The notes beneath the pieces are model-generated. The model was not told the DNA's origin. It was given only the letters and a program-made list of their open reading frames with translations, and searched no databases. From assembly GCF_003049705.1 (NCBI RefSeq), contig NZ_PIRF01000009.1:1-64000 (forward strand): a stretch of 64,000 nucleotides of DNA. The letters run 5' to 3'. Source of the DNA: Campylobacter concisus (lineage in GTDB: Bacteria > Campylobacterota > Campylobacteria > Campylobacterales > Campylobacteraceae). Positions 27,162 through 37,404 of this stretch are shown one piece after another. Numbering within the stretch: the first letter of the stretch is position 1; each line of letters opens with the position of its first letter. Both the position numbers and the translations under genes were made by a program.

Positions 27162-29702
27162 CTAAAATAGCCCCTTTAAAAGCCCTTTTAAATTTTGCTT
27201 TTCGCCGTTTGCGTCATCATCTTTGCCAAGCTTTTTATCTAAAAATCTACCTATCTCTTTTTTGACCTTATTTTCGAGATATTGTGATCTGACGTCGTAT
27301 TTTAGCTTATCTGTCGTGCCTGAAATTTGCACGTTTAGGTCAGTCTTTTCGAGCCTGCAAACAAGCGGCGCGTTAAGCATTTTTGTCGCAGTATTGTAAG
27401 TGCCACCTGCAACCTTTATGTCGCTCTTTGGCGAGCTTAAATTTACGTTAAAAACAACGTTATTGCCCTTTATGTCACCGTAAATTTTGCCGTCTTTGTA
27501 AATTTCTTTTGTGATGTCCTTGCCGGTGAAGGTTTTTATATTGTTTGTGAGATTTGTGTTGGCTAGGTGACCCTCTTTTAGCAAGATGTCAAATTTGCCG
27601 AGCTTTTGCTTTGTTTCGTAGTCAAATTTTGCATCGCCGTTGCCGTCATATAGATGATCCAGCCCCAAAGTCTGCGTTAGCCCTTTGACTTCAAAATTTT
27701 TTAGCACCGCATCAAGCGCGCCACCTTTGTAGTTTGCCTCTAGTTTGCCCTTAAATAGATCATCTGAAGTGGCTTTTACGCTTAGATCATCCACTTTGCC
27801 ATTTGCCGTTACGAGGGCTGCAAATTTACCGTGAAGCTCGCGGCCAGCTAAAAATGCAAGCTTATTTAGCTCTGAAACTACCGCTTGAAGCTTTAAGCTT
27901 AGCGTGCTTTTACCCACGTCAAAACTGCCATCTATGCCCTTTATATCAGCTAGTGAGCTAAGAAAGTCGCCGCTAAATTTTGCCATTTCGCCTTTATAGT
28001 CTAGGCTCAAATTTGAGCTAAATTTCTCATTTTCAGGGAATTTTTTATCAAGCATTTTGCTAAGCGCTGCGACGTTAAATTTACCATCATTTAAAGCGAT
28101 CGTTGCGGTGATACTTGGGCTTTTGCTAAAGATATTTTGCCCCTTTGCTTGGACATTTGTCTTAGCGTTTGCCAGCCTGTCGTTGCCGCTAAGTGCCAAG
28201 ATCTCTCCTAACTGTGCCTCTTTTAGGCTAAGATCAAGATTTTCATTTTTTATGGTGACGTTTAGCTTGCCAGCAAAGGCATCGCCGCCTAAATTTAGCT
28301 CATCTATCTTGCTCTCTTTAACCTTCACATCGCCCGCAAGTGCCATCTTTGAGCCCACCTCAAAGCCACTAACCGCTTTAAATTTCTCAGGGTCGCTAAT
28401 GAGCAGGGCAAATTTGCTAAAAATTTGGCTGTTTTTTAGGTCATAAACGCCCTTTACATCCTTTAGCTCGCCAAGGTCGCTAAGCACGTTTGCGTCAAAA
28501 TTTACAAGCTCACCTTTTGCGGTGGCACCGCCTTTTAGCTCAAATTTAGCTTCGTTTTTAAGCTTTGCAAGACCATTATCTATAAGACCGTTTTTTATCT
28601 CAAATTTAGCCTCGCCTGCAAGCTTTTTTAGCTCGTCAAAGCCGCTAAAATTTGCGTTTAAATTTATCTGCCCGTCTGCGTAGCTAGGCTGCAAGGCAAG
28701 CGCTAGAAGCTCTTTTAACTTGATGCTAGCCGCATTTAGGGCTAAGTTTTTGCTATCAAAATTTGCATTTATCTTGCCGCCAAGCCCGTTGATCTCAGCT
28801 TTTAGGTTTTTAAGGGCATTTTCTTGCATTGTAATTTCGCCGTTTGCATCCACAGCGCCGCTTAGTTGCTCGCCTAAGAGCTTGCCAAAAAGGGCAAGAT
28901 CAGGCACGTTTAGCAAAAAGTCGCTCTTTAAATTTTTGCTAGCTAGATCATAAATCGTCTCGTTTGCTTTTAAAGTGGCTTCAGGTGCGATGATGAGGGT
29001 TTTTGCACTCACTTTTTCATTTGCAAATTTAGCATTTACGCCACCTTTAAAGTTTATATCTTTTGCTAAATTTAGCCCAAATTCATTTTTAAGAATTTCT
29101 TTGTTTATCGCTGCGTCGCTAGCTAAAATTTGAGCGTTAATGATGGGCTCATTTTTCTCATCGACCCCTTGCATATTGCTCGTTAGATCAAGCTTGCCGC
29201 TAGCTAAATTTGGTTTTTTGGCAAGAGCAGAAATCTCAGAAAGTTCGATGTCTTTAGCGTCAAGATTTAGAGCTTTTGGCAGATAGTCTTTTAAATTTGC
29301 ATTTAAATTTATGTTTGAGCCAAGCCCCGTGCCAGTTGCCGCTAGCTTGAAGTCGCTAAACTTACCGATCGCATTTGCCTTAAGCGCGATATCTTGTTTA
29401 AGTCCAAGCTCACTAGCCTTTGCCTTGTCGGCGTTTATGTCTATGTTTAAGTTCATACTTTGAGCAAGCAGTGAAAGCTCACCATTTGCCTTTAAATTTA
29501 TGGCGTTCATCACGGTCGCTTCTAAATTTAGCGTGCTAAATCCTAAGCTAAAATCTTTAAATTTCACATCGATACCGCGAGCAAGTGCCTCTTTTTCTAT
29601 TTTACTTGCTATAAATTTATTGCCAAAAGAGCTAAAGATAAAGCCAAAAATGCAAAGGAATATCAGCCCCAAAGCCACTACTAAATAGGCTATTTTTTTC
29701 AT
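27162..29702 (-). CDS. Large AsmA/TamB-like envelope protein
   Basis: An 846-residue protein with one N-terminal membrane anchor (about 4-26) and a long periplasmic region built from repeated beta-strand units rich in Asn, Leu, Lys and Gly, the pattern of AsmA-type proteins that bridge the envelope and move phospholipids to the outer membrane. Near the C terminus (about 740-800) is the conserved DILLKEGHLANTNLT-type AsmA block. It lies back to back with groES, the place where C. jejuni has a periplasmic protein gene (Cj1219c, from memory). It overlaps nothing; the regulatory gap to groES is 168 bases. Exact subfamily uncertain. Confidence 0.8.
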   Translation of the reverse strand: MKKIAYLVVALGLIFLCIFGFIFSSFGNKFIASKIEKEALARGIDVKFKDFSLGFSTLNLEATVMNAINLKANGELSLLAQSMNLNIDINADKAKASELGLKQDIALKANAIGKFSDFKLAATGTGLGSNINLNANLKDYLPKALNLDAKDIELSEISALAKKPNLASGKLDLTSNMQGVDEKNEPIINAQILASDAAINKEILKNEFGLNLAKDINFKGGVNAKFANEKVSAKTLIIAPEATLKANETIYDLASKNLKSDFLLNVPDLALFGKLLGEQLSGAVDANGEITMQENALKNLKAEINGLGGKINANFDSKNLALNAASIKLKELLALALQPSYADGQINLNANFSGFDELKKLAGEAKFEIKNGLIDNGLAKLKNEAKFELKGGATAKGELVNFDANVLSDLGELKDVKGVYDLKNSQIFSKFALLISDPEKFKAVSGFEVGSKMALAGDVKVKESKIDELNLGGDAFAGKLNVTIKNENLDLSLKEAQLGEILALSGNDRLANAKTNVQAKGQNIFSKSPSITATIALNDGKFNVAALSKMLDKKFPENEKFSSNLSLDYKGEMAKFSGDFLSSLADIKGIDGSFDVGKSTLSLKLQAVVSELNKLAFLAGRELHGKFAALVTANGKVDDLSVKATSDDLFKGKLEANYKGGALDAVLKNFEVKGLTQTLGLDHLYDGNGDAKFDYETKQKLGKFDILLKEGHLANTNLTNNIKTFTGKDITKEIYKDGKIYGDIKGNNVVFNVNLSSPKSDIKVAGGTYNTATKMLNAPLVCRLEKTDLNVQISGTTDKLKYDVRSQYLENKVKKEIGRFLDKKLGKDDDANGEKQNLKGLLKGLF

Positions 29703-29784
29703 AAATTTCCTTTATATTAGTTTTACATATCATAAAACTTTAGTGTAAGTGACTAAAGTTTTAATAAAATTTAACTATAAATTA

Positions 29785-29813
29785 TTGACTTTTTTAGAAA
29801 AAAGTGCTAGGAT
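29785..29813 (+). promoter_or_regulatory. Predicted groESL promoter
   Basis: TTGACT at 29785-29790 and TAGGAT at 29808-29813 with a 17-base spacer. Transcription would start about 29820, inside the CIRCE element that follows, so HrcA binding would block initiation directly. Confidence 0.5.
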
Positions 29814-29814
29814 C

Positions 29815-29841
29815 TCATCACTCAAAAATAAAGAGTGCTAA
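29815..29841. promoter_or_regulatory. CIRCE operator for the heat-shock repressor HrcA
   Basis: The right arm GAGTGCTAA (29833-29841) is perfect; the left arm TCATCACTC (29815-29823) differs from TTAGCACTC at two positions; the spacer is exactly nine bases. The location between the predicted promoter and groES is the canonical one. No clear HspR (HAIR) site was seen. Confidence 0.85.
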
Positions 29842-29870
29842 AAAAGACAATTAAACCAAAAGGATGAACA

Positions 29871-30131
29871 ATGAACTTTCAACCATTAGGCAAGCGTGTT
29901 CTAGTCGAACGCGTAGAGGAGACAAAGACCACAGCTTCGGGCATTATTATACCTGATAACGCAAAAGAAAAACCTTTAAGCGGTGAGGTAAAAGCAGTCG
30001 GTGCTGAAGTAGAGGGCGTAAAAGTTGGTGATAAAGTTGTATTTGCAAAATACGGTGGCACTGAGATAAATTTAGATGATAAAACATATCTTGTTTTAAA
30101 CATTGATGATGTTTTAGGCGTTTTAAAATAA
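29871..30131 (+). CDS. groES: Co-chaperonin GroES
   Basis: GroES is the 10-kDa lid of the GroEL folding chamber. The 86-residue protein has the full family sequence: [12 protein letters not shown] at the start, the mobile loop around [12 protein letters not shown], and the C-terminal [26 protein letters not shown] precedes the ATG. It is the first gene under the CIRCE-controlled promoter and is separated from groEL by an unrelated gene. Confidence 0.98.
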   Translation: MNFQPLGKRVLVERVEETKTTASGIIIPDNAKEKPLSGEVKAVGAEVEGVKVGDKVVFAKYGGTEINLDDKTYLVLNIDDVLGVLK

Positions 30132-30139
30132 GGCTGCAG

Positions 30140-32105
<1,966 letters not shown>

Positions 32106-32113
32106 CAGCCCTT

Positions 32114-32143
32114 TTCGAGCTAGAGCTTTCTAGCTCGAATTTA
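32114..32143 (+). terminator. Rho-independent terminator after groEL
   Basis: Perfect 11-bp stem (32114-32124 with 32129-32139) with a four-base loop, followed by a short T-containing run. Its CTAGCTC core recurs in the aguB/pstB terminator. Confidence 0.75.
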
Positions 32144-32239
32144 TACTTAAACTTTAACCTCACTAAATTTATAAAATTATTTTACTCCTTTTTAAATTTA
32201 TTCTTGTATCATTTTGCTTTCTTTCAGGGAGAATTTACA

Positions 32240-33607
32240 ATGAAATATGATGAAATTTTTAGAGAATACGATATCCGTGGCATTTTTGAAAAAGACTTGA
32301 CAGAAGATAGCGTCAAGGCTATAGGGCTTGCTTTGGGTAAGAAATTTAATGAATTTGGCGTAAAAACTTTAAGCGTTGGCTTTGACGCAAGACTTAGTGC
32401 TAGCACGCTTTTTAGGTATCTACTAAGTGGTCTAAACAAGGCTGGTGGCTTTAAAATTTATAACATCGGCTTGCTACCAACTCCTGTTGGCTACTTTAGC
32501 GTTTATGCTGATTATTTTGACGCAAATATCATGATCACTGGCTCTCACAACCCAAAAGAGTACAACGGCTTTAAGATCACTATCAAAAAAGATAGTTTTT
32601 TTGGTAAAGATCTGCAAATTTTAAAAGACAAGGTTAATGAGATAATCGCCTCTGGTGAGCAGATCATAGACGATGAGAGCTGTGAGAAATTTAATATCTT
32701 AGAAAAATACGTTGAGTTTTTTGTAAAAGAATTTAGTGAGCTTAAAAATTTCAAAAAGCCCTTTGTCATCGACTGTGCAAATGGCGCTGTTGGTGTGAGC
32801 TTGGTGCCGATCGTCAAAGCACTTGGGCTAAATGCGAAAATTTTATATGAAGATCCAGACGGAAATTTCCCAAATCACCATCCAGATCCAAGCGAAAAAG
32901 AGAATTTAAAAGAGCTGTTTTCACTCATTGAAAAAAAAGAATTTGACCTTGGATTTGGCTTTGACGGAGACGGCGACAGGATCGCGGTTATAACGCCAAA
33001 AAGAGATATAAAAGGCGATGAACTAGCATATCTTTATGCTCTAAATATGAAACATCCAAAGGTGCTTGGCGAGGTTAAATGCTCACAAAATATGTACGAT
33101 GAGATCGCTAAGATCGGCGAAGTTTTTATGGGAAAAACAGGACACAGCAACATCAAAAAGATGATGAAAGAGCTAAACGTAGATCTTGCAGCTGAAGTGA
33201 GCGGTCATATCTTCTTTAAAGAGCGATACTTTGGCTTTGATGATGCGCTTTATGCGATGATGAGAGTGCTCGAACTAGTTCATAAGGGCTTTGACCTTGA
33301 CGGCGAGCTTGATAAGATGCCACTTGTCTTTAGCACCGATGAGATCAAGGTAAAGACGACTGACGAGGCTAAATTTAAGATAGTTGCCAAGTTAAAAGAG
33401 TGCGTGAAAAACGAGAGTTGCGACCTGCCAAAGATAAAAAATATCATTGATATTGATGGTATTAGAATTCAGTTTGAAAATGGCTGGGCGCTGGTGCGTG
33501 CATCAAATACAACGCCAGTTATCGTCACTAGATTTGAGGCAAAGAGCAAGGAATTTCTAGAAGATATCGAGCAAAAAGTGACAAATTTGTTAAAGAGCTT
33601 AATGTAG
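32240..33607 (+). CDS. Phosphomannomutase/phosphoglucomutase (alpha-D-phosphohexomutase)
   Basis: Interconverts hexose 1- and 6-phosphates for surface polysaccharide and lipooligosaccharide precursors. From the ATG at 32240 (AGGGAGA eight bases upstream) it is 455 residues with the four-domain fold. The phosphoserine loop TGSHNPKEYNG has Ser102, the metal loop has Asp242, Asp244 and Asp246 (DGDGDR), EVSGHIFFKE is the sugar-binding loop, and RASNTTPVI contacts phosphate. The PMM/PGM type is favoured over GlmM by its length and the EYDIRG start. A frame running back to 32204 is not needed. Confidence 0.9.
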   Translation: MKYDEIFREYDIRGIFEKDLTEDSVKAIGLALGKKFNEFGVKTLSVGFDARLSASTLFRYLLSGLNKAGGFKIYNIGLLPTPVGYFSVYADYFDANIMITGSHNPKEYNGFKITIKKDSFFGKDLQILKDKVNEIIASGEQIIDDESCEKFNILEKYVEFFVKEFSELKNFKKPFVIDCANGAVGVSLVPIVKALGLNAKILYEDPDGNFPNHHPDPSEKENLKELFSLIEKKEFDLGFGFDGDGDRIAVITPKRDIKGDELAYLYALNMKHPKVLGEVKCSQNMYDEIAKIGEVFMGKTGHSNIKKMMKELNVDLAAEVSGHIFFKERYFGFDDALYAMMRVLELVHKGFDLDGELDKMPLVFSTDEIKVKTTDEAKFKIVAKLKECVKNESCDLPKIKNIIDIDGIRIQFENGWALVRASNTTPVIVTRFEAKSKEFLEDIEQKVTNLLKSLM

Positions 33608-33615
33608 CTTACAAT

Positions 33616-33658
33616 GAGCATTTTGGGCTAAATTTACTCCAAAATGCTCTTTAAAATT
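33616..33658 (+). terminator. Terminator after the phosphohexomutase gene
   Basis: 11-bp perfect stem (33616-33626 with 33639-33649), 12-base loop, then a T-rich tail. Confidence 0.7.
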
Positions 33659-33748
33659 TTTGTTTAAACATTTAAAAACTAAGTTGTATCTTTCTCGCCT
33701 AGCTTTCGTGGATTTTTTGGAAACTTTGCATACATACCATCCATCTAG

Positions 33749-33790
33749 AATTTAAATTTATAAAATAACAATTTAAATTTATAAAATAAC
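33749..33790. repeat. Perfect 21-bp tandem duplication
   Basis: Two identical 21-base units (33749-33769 and 33770-33790) of A/T-only sequence ending in AAATAAC. It lies in the 439-base gene-poor gap between the phosphohexomutase and cjaA, whose other contents are two terminators and an ORF remnant. Confidence 0.9.
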
Positions 33791-33797
33791 ATGCGGC

Positions 33798-34030
33798 TTA
33801 ACTTTTTTGAACCTTCATGTGGATAATGTAATTTAAATCCACAAGTAGCCTATCTAATGTTGGCATTTTTTTAAAAATAGCTCATTATTTTGCAAGAGGT
33901 CGTCTACTAGCTTGCTGCTCAGATATGTAAGATATCCGTCCTTTATGGATTTTATGCAGTGTAACCTGCCGGCAAAAAACTTTACAAGTATATTTGTTAA
34001 ATTTAAAAGATAGAGAGATGGCGTAAAAAT
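33798..34030 (-). pseudogene. Headless ORF remnant of unknown family
   Basis: An open frame of about 77 codons, without any ATG, GTG or TTG near its beginning, ends in TAA at 33798-33800. Its protein-like stretch reads KFFAGRLHCIKSIKDGYLTY and, further on, VDDLLQNNELFLKKMPTLDR and LLVDLNYIIHMKVQKS, with amphipathic helix character. It has the look of the C-terminal end of a lost gene. The family was not recognised. Confidence 0.4.
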
Positions 34031-34040
34031 TTACGCCATT
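34018..34040 (-). terminator. Terminator hairpin downstream of cjaA
   Basis: Inverted repeat ATGGCGTA (34018-34025) with TACGCCAT (34032-34039), extendable by one pair, just past the cjaA stop and followed on the minus strand by CTCTCTATCTTTT. Confidence 0.6.
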
Positions 34041-34046
34041 AAATTT

Positions 34047-34907
34047 TTAGAGTTTGCCGCCTTCAACGACAAGTGATTCTGGATTGACGCTATCGCCGTA
34101 GATCGGTTTTAGTGTAGCATCATAGTCTTTGTGGAAGAAATTTTCTTTTCCAAGCTCAATGATCTCATTGTTTAGCCAGTCAAGTAAAACTTTGTTTCCT
34201 TTTTTAACAGCTGGTGCTATCACGTCCACATCACCAAGCGCTTCAACGCCTACAACAAAACCAGGAGTCTCTTTTGCCCAGGCAAAAAGTAGGGCATTAT
34301 CATGTGCTAGTGCGGCACCTCTTTTATCAACCAAAGCTGCAAATGTTTCAGTATTTTGGTCGTATTTTGCAAGCTTGATATCAGGATAATTTTTTGTAAA
34401 AAACGCGTCTGCGGTTGTGCCCTTATTTACGATTAGGGTTTTGTCTTTTAGCTCATCGATGCTCTTTATCACCGCACCTTCAGGGCTTACGATGCCAAGT
34501 GAAACCTTCATGTATGGAAGCGCAAAATCAACAACTTGTGCGCGCTCAGGTGTTTTTGTAAAATTTGCAAGCGTGATATCTACTTTATCTGCTACTAAAA
34601 CTTCAACTCTACCAGCAGCCTCGACTAGCTCAAATTTTACCTTGCTCTCATCGCCTAGTAGGTCTTTTGCGATACGTTTTGCAAAGTAAATATCATAGCC
34701 TTGGTTTTTGCCGTCTTTATCGACATAGCCAAATGGTGGTTTGTCGCTGAAAACGCCAATTCTTACATATCCGCGCTCTTTGATCTTTGCGATCGCATCA
34801 GCTTCGTTTGAAGCAGCTTTTGCCGTGTCGGCACCTTTGTCATTACCACAACCCGTTAGAAAGACGGTAGCGATTAATGCTAATAAGAAAAATTTAAATT
34901 TTCTCAC
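34047..34907 (-). CDS. cjaA: CjaA-type amino-acid (cystine/cysteine) binding lipoprotein
   Basis: Extracytoplasmic solute receptor of a polar amino-acid ABC importer. The 286-residue protein has a lipoprotein signal peptide (FLTGC) and a two-lobe binding fold with RIGVFSDKPPFGYVD, NQGYDI, TLANFTKTPERA, NKGTTADAFFTKNYPDI and KYDQNTETFAAL blocks. From memory these match C. jejuni CjaA, a surface antigen with cysteine in its crystal structure, and not PEB1a. The start is GTG with AAGGAG upstream; the ATG-led frame to 34967 would put 20 residues before the signal peptide. It is the last gene of the importer operon. Confidence 0.9.
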   Translation of the reverse strand: MRKFKFFLLALIATVFLTGCGNDKGADTAKAASNEADAIAKIKERGYVRIGVFSDKPPFGYVDKDGKNQGYDIYFAKRIAKDLLGDESKVKFELVEAAGRVEVLVADKVDITLANFTKTPERAQVVDFALPYMKVSLGIVSPEGAVIKSIDELKDKTLIVNKGTTADAFFTKNYPDIKLAKYDQNTETFAALVDKRGAALAHDNALLFAWAKETPGFVVGVEALGDVDVIAPAVKKGNKVLLDWLNNEIIELGKENFFHKDYDATLKPIYGDSVNPESLVVEGGKL

Positions 34908-35000
34908 TCTTTCTCCTTGTAAAAAAGTTAAATAAATAAGAGCGTTAAAATTTCGCTCTAAACGCATTTTGAAAAAACGGCAAATTATCTCTTATTTTTT

Positions 35001-35738
35001 CTAAAACGAGAATAAATTTAGAAATTTCTTCGCGCGATCGCTCTTTGGGTTTGTAAAAAATTCCTCTGGCTCGCTGATCTCCACGATCGCCCCAGCATCC
35101 ATAAATACGATCTTGTTTGCAACCGCCCTTGCAAAGCTCATCTCATGGGTGACTATTAGCATCGTCATTCCATCTTTGGCTAAATTTAGTATAACATCAA
35201 GCACTTCTCTAACGATCTCTGGATCAAGCGCAGCTGTAACCTCGTCAAATAGCATAATTTCAGGGTTTAAACAAAGGCTTCTTACTATTGCTATGCGTTG
35301 CTTTTGGCCACCACTTAGCTCCTTTGGATAGGCAAATTTCTTATCAAGCAGTCCAACCTTGCTTAGCCACATATCAGCAGTCTTTTCGGCTTCAGCTCTA
35401 TCTCTTTTTTGCACCTTTAAAGGCCCAAGAAGGACGTTGTCTATGACGTTCATATGATCAAAGAGCTCGTAGCTTTGAAAGACCATGCCGACTTTTTGGC
35501 GGATCCTTTGCCAATCATTAAATTTAGCATCAATTACTTCGCCATCAATTATTATCTCGCCGCTTGCGATACTCTCAAGTCCGTTTATACATCTAAGAGT
35601 TGTGCTCTTGCCACAGCCCGATGGTCCAAGGAGCACGACTACTTCGCCGCTTTTTACATCTAAATTTATATCCTTTAAGGCGTGAAGCTCTCCATAAAAT
35701 TTATTTATTTTTTTAAGTTCCAAGATGTTTTCGCTCAT
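35001..35738 (-). CDS. Amino-acid ABC transporter ATPase
   Basis: A 245-residue ATPase of the GlnQ/HisP class: Walker A GPSGCGKST (about 37-45), Q-loop VFQSYELF, signature LSGGQKQR, Walker B IMLFDEVTAALDPE and the switch His in VTHE. It is the energising subunit for the two permeases upstream and the CjaA receptor downstream. It is two bases from the permease gene. The Walker B reads FDEVT where most family members have FDEPT; Val at that position also occurs in close Campylobacter relatives as far as I recall. Confidence 0.92.
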   Translation of the reverse strand: MSENILELKKINKFYGELHALKDINLDVKSGEVVVLLGPSGCGKSTTLRCINGLESIASGEIIIDGEVIDAKFNDWQRIRQKVGMVFQSYELFDHMNVIDNVLLGPLKVQKRDRAEAEKTADMWLSKVGLLDKKFAYPKELSGGQKQRIAIVRSLCLNPEIMLFDEVTAALDPEIVREVLDVILNLAKDGMTMLIVTHEMSFARAVANKIVFMDAGAIVEISEPEEFFTNPKSDRAKKFLNLFSF

Positions 35739-35739
35739 T

Positions 35740-36408
35740 TTAGCTCCATTTTTCTTCTAATTTTTTTGATAGTTTTGAGACTGGATAGCAGATCACAAAA
35801 TATAAAAAGAATATGAGCGTGTATATCCAAAATGGCGCCATAGGATTTGTAAATACATTTCGCTCGATGATCTGCTGGCCGACCTTGACTACCTCTACAA
35901 CGCCGATTAGAACGACGATAGATGTCGTTTTTATCATACGGCTTAGTAAATTTACAGCTCCAGGTACTAGCCTTCTCGTGGCTAGTGGGATGATGACGTG
36001 AGAGTAAATTTGAAATTTACTAAGCCCAAGTGAGGCGGCTGATTCAAATTGATGTTTTGGTATTGATGTTATTGCGCCACGCACGATGTCCATCATTTCA
36101 AAAATTCCCCACAAGCTAAAGACGATGAGTGAGGCTGTAAATGCTGAAATGTGAATATCAAACGCCTTACTGACACCAAAATAAAATAAAAATAGCCAAA
36201 CGATCTGAGGCATTATGCGAACGATTTCTAGGCAAATTTTTAAAATAAAATAGATAAATTTGTTTTTCATGCTCATAAGCACGCCAAGCACTAAGCCACC
36301 GATTATAGAGATAAAGATAGAGATAAATGAAATTTCTGTGCTAACGACTAGACCTTCAAAGAGCCTTAGTAAATTTTGCGTGTCAAATAATATACTAACT
36401 CCTTGCAT
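35740..36408 (-). CDS. Amino-acid ABC transporter permease (second)
   Basis: A 222-residue HisMQ-type inner-membrane permease with five or so helices. It carries the ATPase-contacting EAA loop around FESAASLGLSKFQIYSHVIIPLATRRLVPG. It overlaps the other permease gene by 14 bases and is spaced two bases from the ATPase gene, consistent with a heterodimeric membrane domain made together. Substrate is inferred from CjaA as cystine/cysteine. Confidence 0.9.
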   Translation of the reverse strand: MQGVSILFDTQNLLRLFEGLVVSTEISFISIFISIIGGLVLGVLMSMKNKFIYFILKICLEIVRIMPQIVWLFLFYFGVSKAFDIHISAFTASLIVFSLWGIFEMMDIVRGAITSIPKHQFESAASLGLSKFQIYSHVIIPLATRRLVPGAVNLLSRMIKTTSIVVLIGVVEVVKVGQQIIERNVFTNPMAPFWIYTLIFFLYFVICYPVSKLSKKLEEKWS

Positions 36409-37048
36409 TTCTTACCCTTTTTTCGATATAGCTAAGCACCAGTGAGACTGGCAAGATGATGATAAGATAGCTAATTACTAGCATAAAAAGTGCCTCGTCT
36501 GTCTTGTAATAAAGCCCAATGAGATCCTTTGCGACGTAAACTAGATCAGCAAGTGCCACGATGCTAACGATGCTTGTCTCTTTTAGTAAAAAGATAATAT
36601 TTGCACTAATACTTGGCACCGCTACGCTAAATGCTTGAGGCAAGATAACATATCTTAGGAGCTGATTTTTGCTAAGCGCGATGCTAAGTCCTGCTTCTAT
36701 TTGCGACTTTCTAACCGCCTCAAAGCCAAGCCTAAAGCTCTCACTCATATAGCTGCCTCCAAGAAAGCTAAGCCCAGCGACCGCACAGGTAAAGCCGCTC
36801 ATCGACACTCCAAGCTTTGGCAAGCCATAATATAAAAAGAAAAGTTGTATAAGAAGAGGCGTATTTCTTGAGAGTTCGACGTAGCAGTCAATCACTTTTG
36901 ATAGAAATTTTAGCTTGTAAAATTTCACAGCCATACAAAAAATACCGATCAAAATAGAAAAAAAGATCCCTAAAAAGGCGATCTCACAGGTAAGCACTCC
37001 TGCCTTAACATAAAGCGGATAAAATTTCTCAATAAACTCAAAATCCAT
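36395..37048 (-). CDS. Amino-acid ABC transporter permease (first)
   Basis: A 217-residue HisMQ-type permease, first gene of the operon. The EAA loop reads KSQIEAGLSIALSKNQLLRYVILPQAFSVAVP, with the Glu-Ala-Gly and Pro-Gln residues that dock the ATPase. The family motif NTPLLIQLFFLYYGLP lies in an upstream helix loop. Directly upstream on the minus strand, TATAAG at 37088-37093 may be the -10 box, divergent from the promoter at 37117. Confidence 0.9.
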   Translation of the reverse strand: MDFEFIEKFYPLYVKAGVLTCEIAFLGIFFSILIGIFCMAVKFYKLKFLSKVIDCYVELSRNTPLLIQLFFLYYGLPKLGVSMSGFTCAVAGLSFLGGSYMSESFRLGFEAVRKSQIEAGLSIALSKNQLLRYVILPQAFSVAVPSISANIIFLLKETSIVSIVALADLVYVAKDLIGLYYKTDEALFMLVISYLIIILPVSLVLSYIEKRVRNARS

Positions 37049-37116
37049 AAAACTTTAATCCAATCTGAAAAATGGAGTTATTTTATCTTATAATCATAAA
37101 TTTAAAACTAATTAGA

Positions 37117-37122
37117 TATGAT
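37117..37122 (+). promoter_or_regulatory. Possible -10 box for the 37159-40172 operon
   Basis: TATGAT about 24 bases before the GGA ribosome binding site and 36 bases before the TTG start, with no clear -35 as usual in epsilonproteobacteria. Confidence 0.35.
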
Positions 37123-37158
37123 CTTGCTTTAAATTTAAGCTTGCAAAAAGGATAAAAT

Positions 37159-37404
37159 TTGATCGATCTTTTTCAGATCATCGGCTTTTTAGGGATGATT
37201 TGCATCGTGATGGGCTACTTTTTACTTCAAATCGGCCGCCTAAATAGCCGCGATCTAGCCTATCAGATAATAAATTTAGTAGGCGCTATACTACTCATCA
37301 TCTCGCTTTTTGTGCACTTTAACCTTGGCTCATTTTTGATAGAGGTCTTTTGGATAATCATTACGATTTATGGAATTTACAAAATTTATAAGGAGAGAGC
37401 GTGA
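37159..37404 (+). CDS. Small three-helix membrane protein (CBU_0592-like)
   Basis: 81 residues almost wholly hydrophobic: three helices (about 4-22, 33-53, 55-75) with QIIGFLGMICIVMGYFLL and an N-L-V-G-A-I turn, the pattern of the CBU_0592-like family of unknown function. The start is TTG with AAAAAGGA 7 bases ahead. The next gene, aguA, overlaps its end by four bases, so they are probably coupled. Confidence 0.75.
   Translation: MIDLFQIIGFLGMICIVMGYFLLQIGRLNSRDLAYQIINLVGAILLIISLFVHFNLGSFLIEVFWIIITIYGIYKIYKERA

Noticed and set aside
33815-33842. Hairpin GTGGAT/ATCCAC as a terminator or RNA element
   Set aside because: It lies inside the headless ORF, has no T tail on either strand, and can arise by chance in this AT-rich sequence.
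34047-34907. Naming the binding protein PEB1a
   Set aside because: The motifs agree better with CjaA, and the operon order differs from the peb1 locus as I remember it.
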